Part shown: piece by piece, positions 34,059-42,764 of the stretch
Position numbering within the stretch: the stretch's first letter is position 1
How the letters are laid out: the number at the start of each line of letters is the position of its first letter
Origin: Phycisphaeraceae bacterium
GTDB taxonomy: Bacteria > Planctomycetota > Phycisphaerae > Phycisphaerales > UBA1924
Reading direction: 5' to 3'
Assembly: GCA_019636625.1 (NCBI GenBank)
Contig: JAHBXE010000008.1
Location: forward strand, 62,001-126,000
DNA: 64,000 nucleotides
Position numbers and translations under genes: made by a program
The notes under the pieces: generated by a model
What the model was told of the DNA's origin: nothing
Databases searched by the model: none
The model's input: the letters and a program-made list of their open reading frames with translations, nothing else

Positions 34059-34656
34059 GCGAGGCGACCATTTCTTCGAACGCTGCCCTTGCCCCGGCCA
34101 TCGCCTCCGCCGGGCCTGTGACCTTGATGAACAAGAGGCCGCGGGGTGTCTCGATGATCGCACCGCGGACAGTCCAGTTCTGGTACGTCCGCGTATCGCC
34201 CATGCCCGGAGAGAACGCGCCGCTGATCTCGGCGAAGTGAACGTTCATGCCGGCGACTTCGCGGGTTGAGACCGTCGGCGTTGCGGGCTGCCCCGACTCG
34301 TCGCGGACCTGGCCGGCCCAGCGTGCGATGTTGGCCTCGACCCCGCCGCCGGCGCTGGAGAACACCGCGATGCACGCCCTGGAAGGATCACCCGAAGGAT
34401 CCGCCAGGTGCAGTTCCGCGAGGCGCATCGTGTTGGCCGGTGGCTTGGCCGTCCACCCGTTCGGAACCTTGAAGGTCAGCCCCAGCGCCGACACTTCGTC
34501 GGCGGATGCGCCGGCCGCCTGCGCCGGCATGGGCGTGCCGGCGATGACCGGGGCGACGGGCGTTCCCGCGGGCATCGGGGCCGCGGCAGGTTTTTGATCG
34601 CACGCGGCCAAAGGAAGCATGGCGGCCCATACGATCGTCGCGATGGGGTGTTTCAT
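34048..34656 (-). CDS. Predicted lipoprotein
   Basis: A 202-residue protein with a lipoprotein signal peptide (MKHPIATIVWAAMLPLAAC, lipobox LAAC with Cys19), a Pro/Ala-rich linker, and a soluble domain of ~140 residues. The domain begins GLTFKVPNGWTAKPPANTMRLAELHL and ends TGPAEAMAGARAAFEEMVASL. This pattern recalls PsbP/YbaY-like envelope proteins (a 'y-x-x-P-x-G-W' start and 'f-x-x-f-v-x-S-l' end), but the assignment is weak. It overlaps the thrS 3' end by 11 nt in convergent orientation. Confidence 0.7.
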   Translation of the reverse strand: MKHPIATIVWAAMLPLAACDQKPAAAPMPAGTPVAPVIAGTPMPAQAAGASADEVSALGLTFKVPNGWTAKPPANTMRLAELHLADPSGDPSRACIAVFSSAGGGVEANIARWAGQVRDESGQPATPTVSTREVAGMNVHFAEISGAFSPGMGDTRTYQNWTVRGAIIETPRGLLFIKVTGPAEAMAGARAAFEEMVASLRV

Positions 34657-34691
34657 GGCCGTATGGTACGGGACTGATCGGGAGACAATCG

Positions 34692-34967
34692 ATGAGCGAG
34701 CCCCCCACTTCCTCCACGCCCGAACCGTCCGGGGCGATACCGCCGGAGGTTCTGAAGCAGGCGTTCACCGCTTTCAAGAAGCGGCTGAAGCTCACGAAGC
34801 TCAACGATGAGAGCAAGCTTGGCGGGCATCGACCCACCACCAGCGGCAAGAAATCGGACGTCATGGGGATCATCCCGCCGAGCCAGTTTGGGGTGGAGGT
34901 GTGGGAGGCGCTGGCCGCGCAGGGGAAGATCAAGCGGATGGGTGGGGGGTTCTATTCGATGCCCTGA
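34692..34967 (+). CDS. Small conserved hypothetical protein
   Basis: A 91-residue soluble protein. The N-terminal Pro/Ser-rich tail is followed by a charged helical part (EVLKQAFTAFKKRLKLTKLNDESKL) and a compact C-terminus (GIIPPSQFGVEVWEALAAQGKIKRMGGGFY) that looks like a small winged-helix-type fold. I do not recognise a characterised family. It is divergent from the lipoprotein gene, with 35 nt between the starts, and AT-poor. Codon use matches the neighbours, so the gene is probably real. Confidence 0.6.
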   Translation: MSEPPTSSTPEPSGAIPPEVLKQAFTAFKKRLKLTKLNDESKLGGHRPTTSGKKSDVMGIIPPSQFGVEVWEALAAQGKIKRMGGGFYSMP

Positions 34968-35059
34968 GGAGTGAGAGGGAAGGCGACGCGCAAAAGGCGG
35001 GGGACAAGGGGCGAGGGGCGGAAGGAAGTACTACCTGTGCTGTGAAGTCAGGGCGGCTG

Positions 35060-35096
35060 TGAAATGAAAGCCGGCCGCGGGGTGCCGCGGCCGGTT
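35060..35096 (-). terminator. Terminator downstream of the secretin gene
   Basis: CCGGCCGCGG (35071-35080) and CCGCGGCCGG (35085-35094) form a 10-bp stem with a 4-nt loop. On the reverse strand it is followed by CTTTCATTTC. It lies ~30 nt past the secretin stop at 35128 on that strand. Confidence 0.75.
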
Positions 35097-35127
35097 GGTG
35101 GTGGCTCTTGCTTGATGATTCAGCCGA

Positions 35128-38100
35128 TCAGCCGCCCATGCCGGCGCGGATGGAATCGAGCAGGCCGGGGAACTGGACTTCCTCGTTCTCGTTCTGGATG
35201 AGCACGGTGGGCTTGACGAGGATGAGCAGAGTCTGCTCCTCCTTGCTCTCGATGCGGTTGGTGAAGAAGCGGTTGATGATCGGAATCTTGGAGAGCACGG
35301 GGACACCAGTCTCGACTTCGTACTCGGTCGTGAGTCGCTGACCGCCCATGAGGATCGTGCCCTGGTCCGGGACGGTCACAGTGGTGCGGACACGGGTCAC
35401 CGTAACCTGCGGCAACTGGATGAACGACTGGGTCTGGGCCGAGTTCACGAGCTGACCACCGGCGACGGCGGAGACGGACTGCTGCGCGAAGCCGTCGATG
35501 CGTGCGATGCCGGCGTCAACGTTCATCGTGACGTAACGGCGATCCGCGGAGACGGTGCCCTCGACCAGGAGCGTAACGCCTTCGGTGACGACCGCGATCG
35601 TGGGATCGAAGCCGACCGAGGAGTCGCCGACGACGGGCGTCAGGTCCGACACGAAGGCCGTCTGCGTCGCGACGTAGATGTTCGACGCCTGGCCGTTGGT
35701 GAAGGTGATGCGCGGCGCGGTGAGCTGGATCGAGCGGCGATCCGCCTGAGTGGCCTGGATCAGGAAGTCGACCTGCACATCGTCCAGGAACTGGCCGGCG
35801 ATGCCCAAGGCGGGGGCGGCACCCAGGATCGCGTCCGACCAGTCGGACTGCGGCGCCAGGCCCGTGGTCAGGCCAAGGGAGTTCTGGCCGACACCGATGG
35901 GCGACCAGTTGTTGGGATTGACCACGCCCTGGTTGATCTGCGTGCCGTCCGGTGACCCGACCACAGGACCGTTTGGTGCCTGCTGCCCGGTGACCAGCCG
36001 CTTCAGACCGCCGCCGTTGCGGAAGTCGAAGAAGTCCGACGGCAAGATGGTCCGGTCGTTGGCCCGAGCCGTCCGAACCTGGTTGCTCTTGTTGTGGAAG
36101 TACAAGTCGAGATCAAACCCGATCTGCTCGAACCAATCCTGGTTCACCAGGAGGAACCGCGTTTCGACGTTGATCTGCATCGCCCGGATTTCGCGCAGTT
36201 TCGCGAGGAGGCCGGCAATCGCGCGGTGGTTCTTGGGCGTGTTCGTGATGATCAGGTTGCCCTGGTTGTTCATCCGCGTGATGCGGCCGGTGTCGCCGCC
36301 GTTGTCCTGCCAGCCGTCCGGGTCGATGTTGTCCCGGATGATCGTGATGAGCTGGTCCAGATTCTCTTCGCGGATGCGGTTGCGCTCTTCAGGGTTCTGC
36401 TGCTGCTGGTCGTTGCGGAAGGGGCTTTGGCCGCCGCCGCCACCGCCGCCCTGGCTGGCCTGCAGAGCCTGCTGCAGGTCGATCTGTGGCACATCCCGAT
36501 AGTCCGGAACGTCCACGAGCAGGTCCTTCACATCGTAGATGACCAGCTCGGTCCGCTTACGGATCTTCTCATCGCTCGCGATGGTTACGACCCCGTCGAT
36601 CACGGCCCAATCAGCCTTGGTCGACTTGTCCGTCCCGCTGACCTTTTCCACGATGCGGTCCAAGAGGACCTTGGCCGTGACATTGACCAAGTTCAGCGAC
36701 ACGGTCGTGTCCGGCTGGATGCTCGCCATTTCCAGCGAGGTCCAGTCCGTGTCCATGTTCATGCCCGTGACGGTCTTGACGTACTCGACCACATCCCGCA
36801 GGGCGTTGTCGTTGAACGTCACGCTCGGGATGCGCTTGGTCGCCAGCGACGCCAGCACGGCGCGGTTCTCGGGGGTCTCGGCGAACTGCACCGGCTCGCC
36901 GCGGCGGGCGCTGATCGCCGGCCAGTCGAGCGGGTAGTTGACCACGTTCACGGGCGGGATCGACGCCTCGCTGCTGTCCACGCTCAAGGCGCCGAACGCC
37001 TCGTGCTTGCGCTGGTACGCCTTGTGCGCACGCTCGAATGTGAGGATGTCGATGTACGTGTCACGCAGCAGCAGGCCCGTCGGGTTGATCGGATCGATCA
37101 CCAGCAGCTGCTCAACCGCCTGGAGCGCTTCGGCGTATCGCTTCTCCGACTGGTTGGCGCGGGCGCGATCGATCAGTTCCACGATCTTGCGCTCGCGCGC
37201 CTGCCGGGCTTCGCGCTCGTACTGGTCGGAGAGGCGGGCGGCCTCTTCCGCCTTGCGCCGCATTTCCTGCTCCATCGCCGCTTGCTGCGCCTTCTCCACG
37301 TCCGCGAGCGCGTTCGAAGCGGTCTTGTTGTAGTTCTCGAGTTCGGTTTCGGCGAAGAGGTCGCGGTTCGAGTTAATCGTCAGACGGGCCCGGGCGATCA
37401 GGTCCCGTGCCCGGTTGAACTCACCGCTCTCACGGGCTCGGCGGGCCTGCTCCAGATCGTTGTTGAACGTCGCCACGGACTCGTTGTACCGCTGCTGGCG
37501 CTCGATCTGGCCGGGCTGGGTTCCCGCGGGCGTTGCGCCACGCCGCGCCTGGGCCTCGTCGATCCGGGCCGATACGTGCGCCAACTGGGCCTCGGTCAGG
37601 TACGCGCGGTACTCATTGCGAATCGCCGTATACCGGCTCACCGCATCCTGGAACCGTCCGTTGTTGAACGCGTTGTCAGCCTGCGTGATGGCATTGGCGG
37701 CCTCCGTCCGGCGGGCCTGGGCGATCAGGTCCTGCTGCGGCGGCTGGGTTTCCGGCTGGGCCGCGGGCTTGGCGGGGGGCAGTTCCAGCGGCTGGTCCTC
37801 GCGCCGTTCGACGCGACCGGGCTGCATCTGGCCCGCGCTGGCCACGGGGCTGAACAGTCCCGAGTCACCCATCTGCACGAGCTTCATCTGGTGCGCTTCG
37901 AGCTCCGCCTGCTGCGAAGCCGAGAGCTTCACACCGGAGCGAGACACCATCTGGAATCCAGCCTTGGCTTCTTCGTACCGGCCGGCGGCGAAGTCGCGCT
38001 TGGCCTGTTCGAGGGCGCTGGGCACCGCGGCCGCGAGCTCCGACTTCTTCGCCGAGATCTGCTTGGACAGCGCACCGGCCGCCACGGACTGTTCCTTCGA

Positions 38101-38493
38101 CGCGGTGGGACTTGATGTCACCGCTTGCACGTGCTGCTCGGCCAAGCGCACATCACCCTCGTCGAGTGCGACACGCGCCTTCTCGAGGCTCACATCAATC
38201 GGGTTGGCGGTCCGCATCGCCTGGCTCGCGTCCGCGAGGACACGGAGCGCCTCGCGGTGGAGGTCGGCGGAAGGTGTCTGGTTCTGCAAGGCCTTGAGAA
38301 GCAGCGCTCGAGCGGCGACGGGGCGGTTCTGGCTCAGCAGTTGACGCGCGGTCTCGATTGACTGCTCAATCGTTCCCGTGGCTGGCTGAACGGGATCGTT
38401 CGACACCGGCTGCCCCGCGGCCAAGGCAAGCGAGAGCGGGAACGAAGCGGCAATCGCGGTGAGGGTGAGGACACGGAACGTGCTGCGGGGCAT
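35128..38493 (-). CDS. Secretin with long N-terminal TPR/coiled-coil region
   Basis: A 1121-residue outer-membrane secretin (GspD/PilQ superfamily). It has a signal peptide (VLTLTAIAASFPLSLALAAG), then ~450 residues of helical repeats rich in Ala/Gln/Glu/Arg (TPR or coiled coil). Secretin N-domains (~560-800) follow, with VTFNDNALRDVVEYVKTVTGMNMD, VSLNLVNVTAKVLLDRIVEKV and GNLIITNTPKNHRAIAGLLAKL. The pore domain (~800-1110) contains VETRFLLVNQDWFEQIGF, TAPRITFTNGQASNIYVATQ and VTRVRTTVTVPDQGTILMGG. The second Met (38493) is preferred: GGAG is spaced properly for it but too close for the first ATG at 38499. It could form an export pore for a type II or type IV pilus-like system; the FHA-GspE ATPase and pseudopilin genes are elsewhere in the window. 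Confidence 0.88.
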   Translation of the reverse strand: MPRSTFRVLTLTAIAASFPLSLALAAGQPVSNDPVQPATGTIEQSIETARQLLSQNRPVAARALLLKALQNQTPSADLHREALRVLADASQAMRTANPIDVSLEKARVALDEGDVRLAEQHVQAVTSSPTASKEQSVAAGALSKQISAKKSELAAAVPSALEQAKRDFAAGRYEEAKAGFQMVSRSGVKLSASQQAELEAHQMKLVQMGDSGLFSPVASAGQMQPGRVERREDQPLELPPAKPAAQPETQPPQQDLIAQARRTEAANAITQADNAFNNGRFQDAVSRYTAIRNEYRAYLTEAQLAHVSARIDEAQARRGATPAGTQPGQIERQQRYNESVATFNNDLEQARRARESGEFNRARDLIARARLTINSNRDLFAETELENYNKTASNALADVEKAQQAAMEQEMRRKAEEAARLSDQYEREARQARERKIVELIDRARANQSEKRYAEALQAVEQLLVIDPINPTGLLLRDTYIDILTFERAHKAYQRKHEAFGALSVDSSEASIPPVNVVNYPLDWPAISARRGEPVQFAETPENRAVLASLATKRIPSVTFNDNALRDVVEYVKTVTGMNMDTDWTSLEMASIQPDTTVSLNLVNVTAKVLLDRIVEKVSGTDKSTKADWAVIDGVVTIASDEKIRKRTELVIYDVKDLLVDVPDYRDVPQIDLQQALQASQGGGGGGGQSPFRNDQQQQNPEERNRIREENLDQLITIIRDNIDPDGWQDNGGDTGRITRMNNQGNLIITNTPKNHRAIAGLLAKLREIRAMQINVETRFLLVNQDWFEQIGFDLDLYFHNKSNQVRTARANDRTILPSDFFDFRNGGGLKRLVTGQQAPNGPVVGSPDGTQINQGVVNPNNWSPIGVGQNSLGLTTGLAPQSDWSDAILGAAPALGIAGQFLDDVQVDFLIQATQADRRSIQLTAPRITFTNGQASNIYVATQTAFVSDLTPVVGDSSVGFDPTIAVVTEGVTLLVEGTVSADRRYVTMNVDAGIARIDGFAQQSVSAVAGGQLVNSAQTQSFIQLPQVTVTRVRTTVTVPDQGTILMGGQRLTTEYEVETGVPVLSKIPIINRFFTNRIESKEEQTLLILVKPTVLIQNENEEVQFPGLLDSIRAGMGG

Positions 38494-38499
38494 TGACAT

Positions 38500-38898
38500 T
38501 CTCCAAGGACGGACAGACCCATGGGGTAACTGTGAACCGCTCTCCGATACGAACCGAGGGGCAGCGCACCACCGCGCTCGAACCTCTCGGCATTGCGACC
38601 AGCCTCCCCGGCGGGTCGCGTCTTGTGGGGCGGAAGATAGTCGGGTTCGCCGTCAAACGCAACCGACAATCTTGCCGCGGGGGTTCCTGAATCAGGGTTT
38701 AAGTCGGGCCGGGGTGGGGAGGGAGGGGGGGCGGGGATGGGCGGCTCGAACCTTTGGGCCGGACGAAATGGCGGGCTGGCGGTTGGTAGGATGGCGACAG
38801 GGCGGACAAAAGGGGGGAAGGATCGGTCCGGCTGTACTGGCGTCAAAACCGGCTTCCAGGTGCGTCTTGACGCGGCCCTTCCGTGGGTTCCGGGCCCG
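38500..38898. other. 399-nt intergenic region upstream of the secretin gene
   Basis: No gene is seen. It should hold the secretin promoter (reverse strand); no convincing -35/-10 pair was found. It contains an extreme G-run cluster at 38711-38741. The ORFs covering it on either strand have low-complexity translations and look like chance frames. Confidence 0.55.
38711..38741 (+). other. G-quadruplex-forming G-tract cluster
   Basis: Six G-runs of 3-7 bases separated by single or double bases (GGGGTGGGGAGGGAGGGGGG and following GGGG, GGG) fit the pattern for a stable intramolecular G-quadruplex on the + strand. It sits in the upstream region of the reverse-strand secretin gene. Confidence 0.6.
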
Positions 38899-39891
38899 CT
38901 ATTCGAGCCATTCACACCAGATGATCCGCTCGGGTTCAGGATTCTCCTGAGATTTTCTGCCCCGCTCCCCGAGCACCCTCTGGAAGTCCTCCGGGACCAG
39001 CCGGTCCGCGTGGATGACGGAGGCTTCATCCCATTCATCCGCCCCCCGGGGCAACAGCTTGGCGCAGGCGTCGACCGCCATGTCCTCCGCCTCACGAAGG
39101 CTTCCGGCTGTCAGGAGAATGTCAGCATACCGGCACTTTTCGTCTTCATCCATGGCCAGACGAACCAGGCACCGCCACGGTGTCACGCCGAGCGGCTGGC
39201 CGTTTTCATCCAGGTTGGCATCAGGATCAACATTCAGCACCAGACGCCACTCATCCCGGAGCATCTCCAGGATCTCGTCGTGGTTGAGGAGATCCGGGCG
39301 GTTGTCCTGAATCATCAGGACGCCACGGTGCTCATGGGAGGCGGAGTCTGCGCCCGCGGGGTCGTCCATCTGCTCCAGGTCGAAGGCGTGCAGAACCCTC
39401 TCCACCTTCTCCTTCATCTCCGGCTGGCACCGGAACGTGACGATCTTGTGCTCATCGACGAACATGTAGAGGAAGGGTTCATCCGTCATCAGCCCGAACC
39501 CGCAGAGGCCGTCTTCGAAGAAGTAGGCCCGGAACCGGCGGAGGAAGTCCGTGTACCGATCGAGCCCGTACAGGTCGTGGGAGATGTACGGGTCGACTTC
39601 CCGGTAGGCGTCGTGCCCCAGCACATCGAGAATGGGGTAAATCCGACCCGGGAACAGCGACATCAGGCTCCGGCACAGGGCTTCCAGCCGGTCCGACGAA
39701 ATGACGATGTCGAACACGTACCGGTCCGGCCATTCCTCCACATCGCCCGCGTTGTCCCCGTCGGCCGGCTCGAACTCCATCGTGTACCCGGCCTTGGGCT
39801 TCATCGCCTCGACCGGATACACCCCGAGCGGGAACGAAAAGCCATCCACCGTCACACGCTCGATGGTCGGATCAACACTGGATCGGGGCAT
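38899..39891 (-). CDS. Conserved hypothetical protein
   Basis: A 330-residue soluble acidic protein with no signal peptide or membrane helix. Seen: a strand-rich start (VTVDGFSFPLGVYPVEAMKPKAGYTMEFEP), YVFDIVISSDRLEALCRSLMSLFPGRIYPILDVLG, YFFEDGLCGFGLMTDEPFLYMFVDEHKIVTF, then a second part with WRLVLNVDPDANLDENGQPLGVTPWRCLVRL. I do not recognise the family. The ATG lies 50 nt from the divergent coaX start, so they share a promoter region. Codon use matches the neighbours. Confidence 0.65.
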   Translation of the reverse strand: MPRSSVDPTIERVTVDGFSFPLGVYPVEAMKPKAGYTMEFEPADGDNAGDVEEWPDRYVFDIVISSDRLEALCRSLMSLFPGRIYPILDVLGHDAYREVDPYISHDLYGLDRYTDFLRRFRAYFFEDGLCGFGLMTDEPFLYMFVDEHKIVTFRCQPEMKEKVERVLHAFDLEQMDDPAGADSASHEHRGVLMIQDNRPDLLNHDEILEMLRDEWRLVLNVDPDANLDENGQPLGVTPWRCLVRLAMDEDEKCRYADILLTAGSLREAEDMAVDACAKLLPRGADEWDEASVIHADRLVPEDFQRVLGERGRKSQENPEPERIIWCEWLE

Positions 39892-39941
39892 ATCCGTCAG
39901 GGTAGTTCACGATTCCCGCCCGTGACGCCGTATCGTTCCCC

Positions 39942-40742
39942 ATGCACAGCGACCGCCCAGAACTCGTCACGGTCAGCGTCGGGAACACTCGGACTGCCGT
40001 CGGCGTTTTTCGCGGGCCGGAGCTGTATCACAGCGCCGCCGTGCTCAACTCCGACCTGGATGCCGCGACCGAGGCGATCACCTCTGCCCCTGTCTCCAAT
40101 CCCAATGCGCCTGTTGTGGTCGCTTCCGTCAACGACCCGATCGCCGGCCCGCTTCTGGACAGGGCGGCGGAGGCCGTTTCTCGGCGTGGCGGGGACATCT
40201 ACCGGTTCGGGAAGGATCTGGCCATCCCGATTCAGAACTCCCTGGTCGACGATACGACCGTCGGGCAGGACCGACTCCTCAACGCCCTGGGCGCCTTTTC
40301 GCGTGCGAAGCAGGCGTGCATCGTGATCGATGCAGGGACCGCCATCACCGTGGACTTCGTCGACGGCCAGGGCGTGTTCCAGGGTGGGGCGATCGCTCCC
40401 GGGCTGCACCTCATGCTGCGTTCACTGCACGAGCACACGGCCGCGCTTCCGTCGATCACCTTTGAACGCCCCAACGACGCGGACGTGTTCGGAAAGGACA
40501 CGGCCGGGGCCATGCGGCTCGGCGTGCGGGCGGCCGCCGTTGGGCTGGTGCGTTTCCTTGCCGAGCGGTACGCCGAGTTCTACGGCGCATACCCGCAGAT
40601 CATCGCCACCGGGGGCGATGCACGGGTGCTGTTCGAGGGAGATGACTTGGTGGAGCAGATCGTTCCCAACTTGACCTTGTTCGGTATCGAGGCGGCCTGC
40701 CGCATCCAGCTCGGGTTGGACGACTCGGACGAGGACCTCTAG
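39942..40742 (+). CDS. coaX: Type III pantothenate kinase (divergent motif 1)
   Basis: A 266-residue ASKHA-fold kinase phosphorylating pantothenate, the first step of coenzyme A synthesis. Present: IQNSLVDDTTVGQDRLLNALGAF (pantothenate-site motif), VIDAGTAITVDFVDGQGVFQGGAIAPGL (phosphate-2 motif) and IATGGDARVLFEG (adenosine motif). The N-terminal phosphate-1 motif, normally D-x-G-N-T, reads VSVGNTRTA: the conserved Asp is Ser. This could lower activity or mean altered metal use. The length is normal. The next gene's GTG directly follows its TAG, so they are coupled. No other CoA gene is in the window. Confidence 0.85.
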   Translation: MHSDRPELVTVSVGNTRTAVGVFRGPELYHSAAVLNSDLDAATEAITSAPVSNPNAPVVVASVNDPIAGPLLDRAAEAVSRRGGDIYRFGKDLAIPIQNSLVDDTTVGQDRLLNALGAFSRAKQACIVIDAGTAITVDFVDGQGVFQGGAIAPGLHLMLRSLHEHTAALPSITFERPNDADVFGKDTAGAMRLGVRAAAVGLVRFLAERYAEFYGAYPQIIATGGDARVLFEGDDLVEQIVPNLTLFGIEAACRIQLGLDDSDEDL

Positions 40743-41747
40743 GTGAGCTCGCGTGGTTCGGCCTCTGAACGAGACCAGAGCGGAAGCTACGCGTCAGATA
40801 CGAGCGTTTCCTGGTCCATCGTTACGCCACCGGGAGCCGCGGGCGCGATCGCCATCATCGAACTTCGCTCGCCTGAGGCGGGGGCGCTCGAGATCGCTTT
40901 GCACGAACTTGGGCTGGCGCCCCTGCCGGTGGGCACGGTGAAACTGAGACCTCTGCTGGGAATCGACACCGGTCTGGTCGCCCGCTGGACCCAGCACGTG
41001 TGCCACCTGATGCCGCATGGGGGACTCGGCGTGCTCCGCACCTTATCCCAGGCCCTGGTCGACCGCGGGATCCCACTCGCAGATGCCGCGGAGTTCCCCG
41101 AAGCGTCATCGCCGATGGAGGCCCGTATGCTCCGCGCTCTGGCCCGGGCCGCCAGCCCCCTGGCGATCGACCTCCTGCTCGATCAACCCCGCCGCTGGGC
41201 AACGGGCGCCGGTGACGACCCGGGCCTCAACCGCATCCTCAGCCGACTCATGGACCCCCCACTCATCGTGGCGCTCGGCCCGCCCAACATCGGCAAGTCC
41301 ACGCTGATCAACACGCTCAGCGGGCGCATCGTCTCGATCGTCGCCGACGAGCCCGGTACGACGCGAGACCACATCGGTGTGTGGTTGAACCTCGGCGGCC
41401 TGGTGGTGCGATACCTGGACACGCCGGGCCTTCGGGAAGCGTCTGACCCGATTGAGCGCCGGGCGCGGGATATCGCGCTCGCCGCGGCGAGGAGGGCCGA
41501 CCTCCTCCTCCTGATGGGTGACGCCGGTTCGCCGCCGCCCGATCCGATCCCCGGGTGCCCCGTGCTCCGACTGGCGCTGCGATCGGACCTCGGCACCCCC
41601 TCCTGGTCGCACGACTTGGCCGTCAGCGCCGCCCGTGGGCACAATATGGCCGGGCTGGCGGATCTCATCCGCGAGACACTGGTGCCCGCTGGTGCCATCG
41701 CCGACCCCCGGCCTTGGCGTTTCTGGGCAGAGCCGGCAACGGTGTAG
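40743..41747 (+). CDS. MnmE/TrmE-like GTPase, shortened
   Basis: A 334-residue TRAFAC-class GTPase related to MnmE. The N-terminus (WSIVTPPGAAGAIAIIEL) resembles the MnmE folate-binding domain start. The G domain has G1 GPPNIGKST, G2 in EPGTTRDHIGV and G3 DTPGLREASDPIERRA, close to MnmE. Differences: the G4 NKxD is replaced by LALRSDL; the C-terminal Cys of the MnmE CxGK tail is missing (the protein ends RPWRFWAEPATV); and it is ~110 residues shorter than MnmE, mostly from the helical domain. It is therefore unlikely to do cmnm5U34 tRNA modification as canonical MnmE does. GTG start immediately after the coaX stop. Role unknown. Confidence 0.75.
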   Translation: MSSRGSASERDQSGSYASDTSVSWSIVTPPGAAGAIAIIELRSPEAGALEIALHELGLAPLPVGTVKLRPLLGIDTGLVARWTQHVCHLMPHGGLGVLRTLSQALVDRGIPLADAAEFPEASSPMEARMLRALARAASPLAIDLLLDQPRRWATGAGDDPGLNRILSRLMDPPLIVALGPPNIGKSTLINTLSGRIVSIVADEPGTTRDHIGVWLNLGGLVVRYLDTPGLREASDPIERRARDIALAAARRADLLLLMGDAGSPPPDPIPGCPVLRLALRSDLGTPSWSHDLAVSAARGHNMAGLADLIRETLVPAGAIADPRPWRFWAEPATV

Positions 41748-41894
41748 GGCCCTCGGGGCCGTTCCAGCACCGCCCCTGCTGGTACGACCGGCCTCTTCGT
41801 CCTCCTATTCCGGACGCCGCGACCCCAATACCATTCCGACCCGCGGCCTTGATCGCCCCGGTTCTCCGCACTTTCCCGATCGCCGGAATTCCCC

Positions 41895-42764
41895 ATGGAC
41901 GACCGTCAAACTCAGATCCGCGAAGGCGCAGGCCTTACCGAGTCCAAGCTCAATGTCGAGTTCATCGACTGGCTACGCAAGTGGAGCACGCCAATCCTCG
42001 GCTTGATCGCCGTGGTGGCGCTCGGCATTGTGCTCATGAACCGCCTCGAGCGCAGCCGCGCCGCCGCCCTCGACCGGGCCTTTGAGGAACTCGAAACCGC
42101 CGCCCGCTCCGCGACGCCCAACCCCGAGACGCTCAAGGCCGTCGCGGCGGAGAACGCAGGCATTCGCGCGGTCCCGATCTTGGCGGAAATGGAAGCGGCG
42201 GACCTGTACCTCCGCAGCACGCGCCTCGGCCTTCGCCTCGGCGCAAAGCCAAAGGATGACGGCACATTCCCGACGGAAGAACTGCTGACGCCCGAGCAAC
42301 GCGACGCCAACCTCGCCGAGGCGGACCGCCTGTACCGCAAGGTCCTTGATGCGACGGCATCGGACAAGAAGAAGGCGGTTCATGCGTTGGGCGCGGCGTT
42401 TGGCGTGGCGGCCGTCGCCGAGGCCCGGGGCAATCTCGACGCGGCCAAACAGGCGTACGAACGCGCGGCATCGATTGCCGAGTCCGCGGGCCTGAAAGGG
42501 CAGGTCGCGGTCGCGAAGAGTCGCATTGAGAATCTCGGCAAGCTTGCCGAGGCACCCAAGCTCTTGGCGCAGGCTGACCTTCCCAAGCCCCCGGCCCCGC
42601 CGGCGACCCAGGCACCGGGTGCCGCGGAGCCCGGCGCGGGCGCTGTGTTCCAGCCCATCGCACTCCCCGAAACACCGGCGGAAGAACCGAAGCCGGAAGC
42701 GAGCCCGGAAGCCCCGAAGGCTGAACCTCCACAGACTCCCGCGCCGGCTTCCGAGCCCAAATGA
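41895..42764 (+). CDS. Membrane-anchored TPR-like protein
   Basis: A 289-residue protein with one N-terminal membrane helix (WSTPILGLIAVVALGIVLMNRL, ~28-49), preceded by a short cytoplasmic tail. This is followed by a periplasm-facing helical region with TPR-like pairs (AVPILAEMEAADLYLRSTRL, ADRLYRKVLD, AAVAEARGNLDAAKQAYERAASIAESAGL). The C-terminal ~70 residues are Pro/Ala/Glu low complexity. The arrangement resembles YfgM/TPR_21-type proteins that assist envelope protein folding; this is a fold-level guess. Its 3' end overlaps the pseudouridine synthase start (ATGA, 42761-42764). Confidence 0.68.
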   Translation: MDDRQTQIREGAGLTESKLNVEFIDWLRKWSTPILGLIAVVALGIVLMNRLERSRAAALDRAFEELETAARSATPNPETLKAVAAENAGIRAVPILAEMEAADLYLRSTRLGLRLGAKPKDDGTFPTEELLTPEQRDANLAEADRLYRKVLDATASDKKKAVHALGAAFGVAAVAEARGNLDAAKQAYERAASIAESAGLKGQVAVAKSRIENLGKLAEAPKLLAQADLPKPPAPPATQAPGAAEPGAGAVFQPIALPETPAEEPKPEASPEAPKAEPPQTPAPASEPK

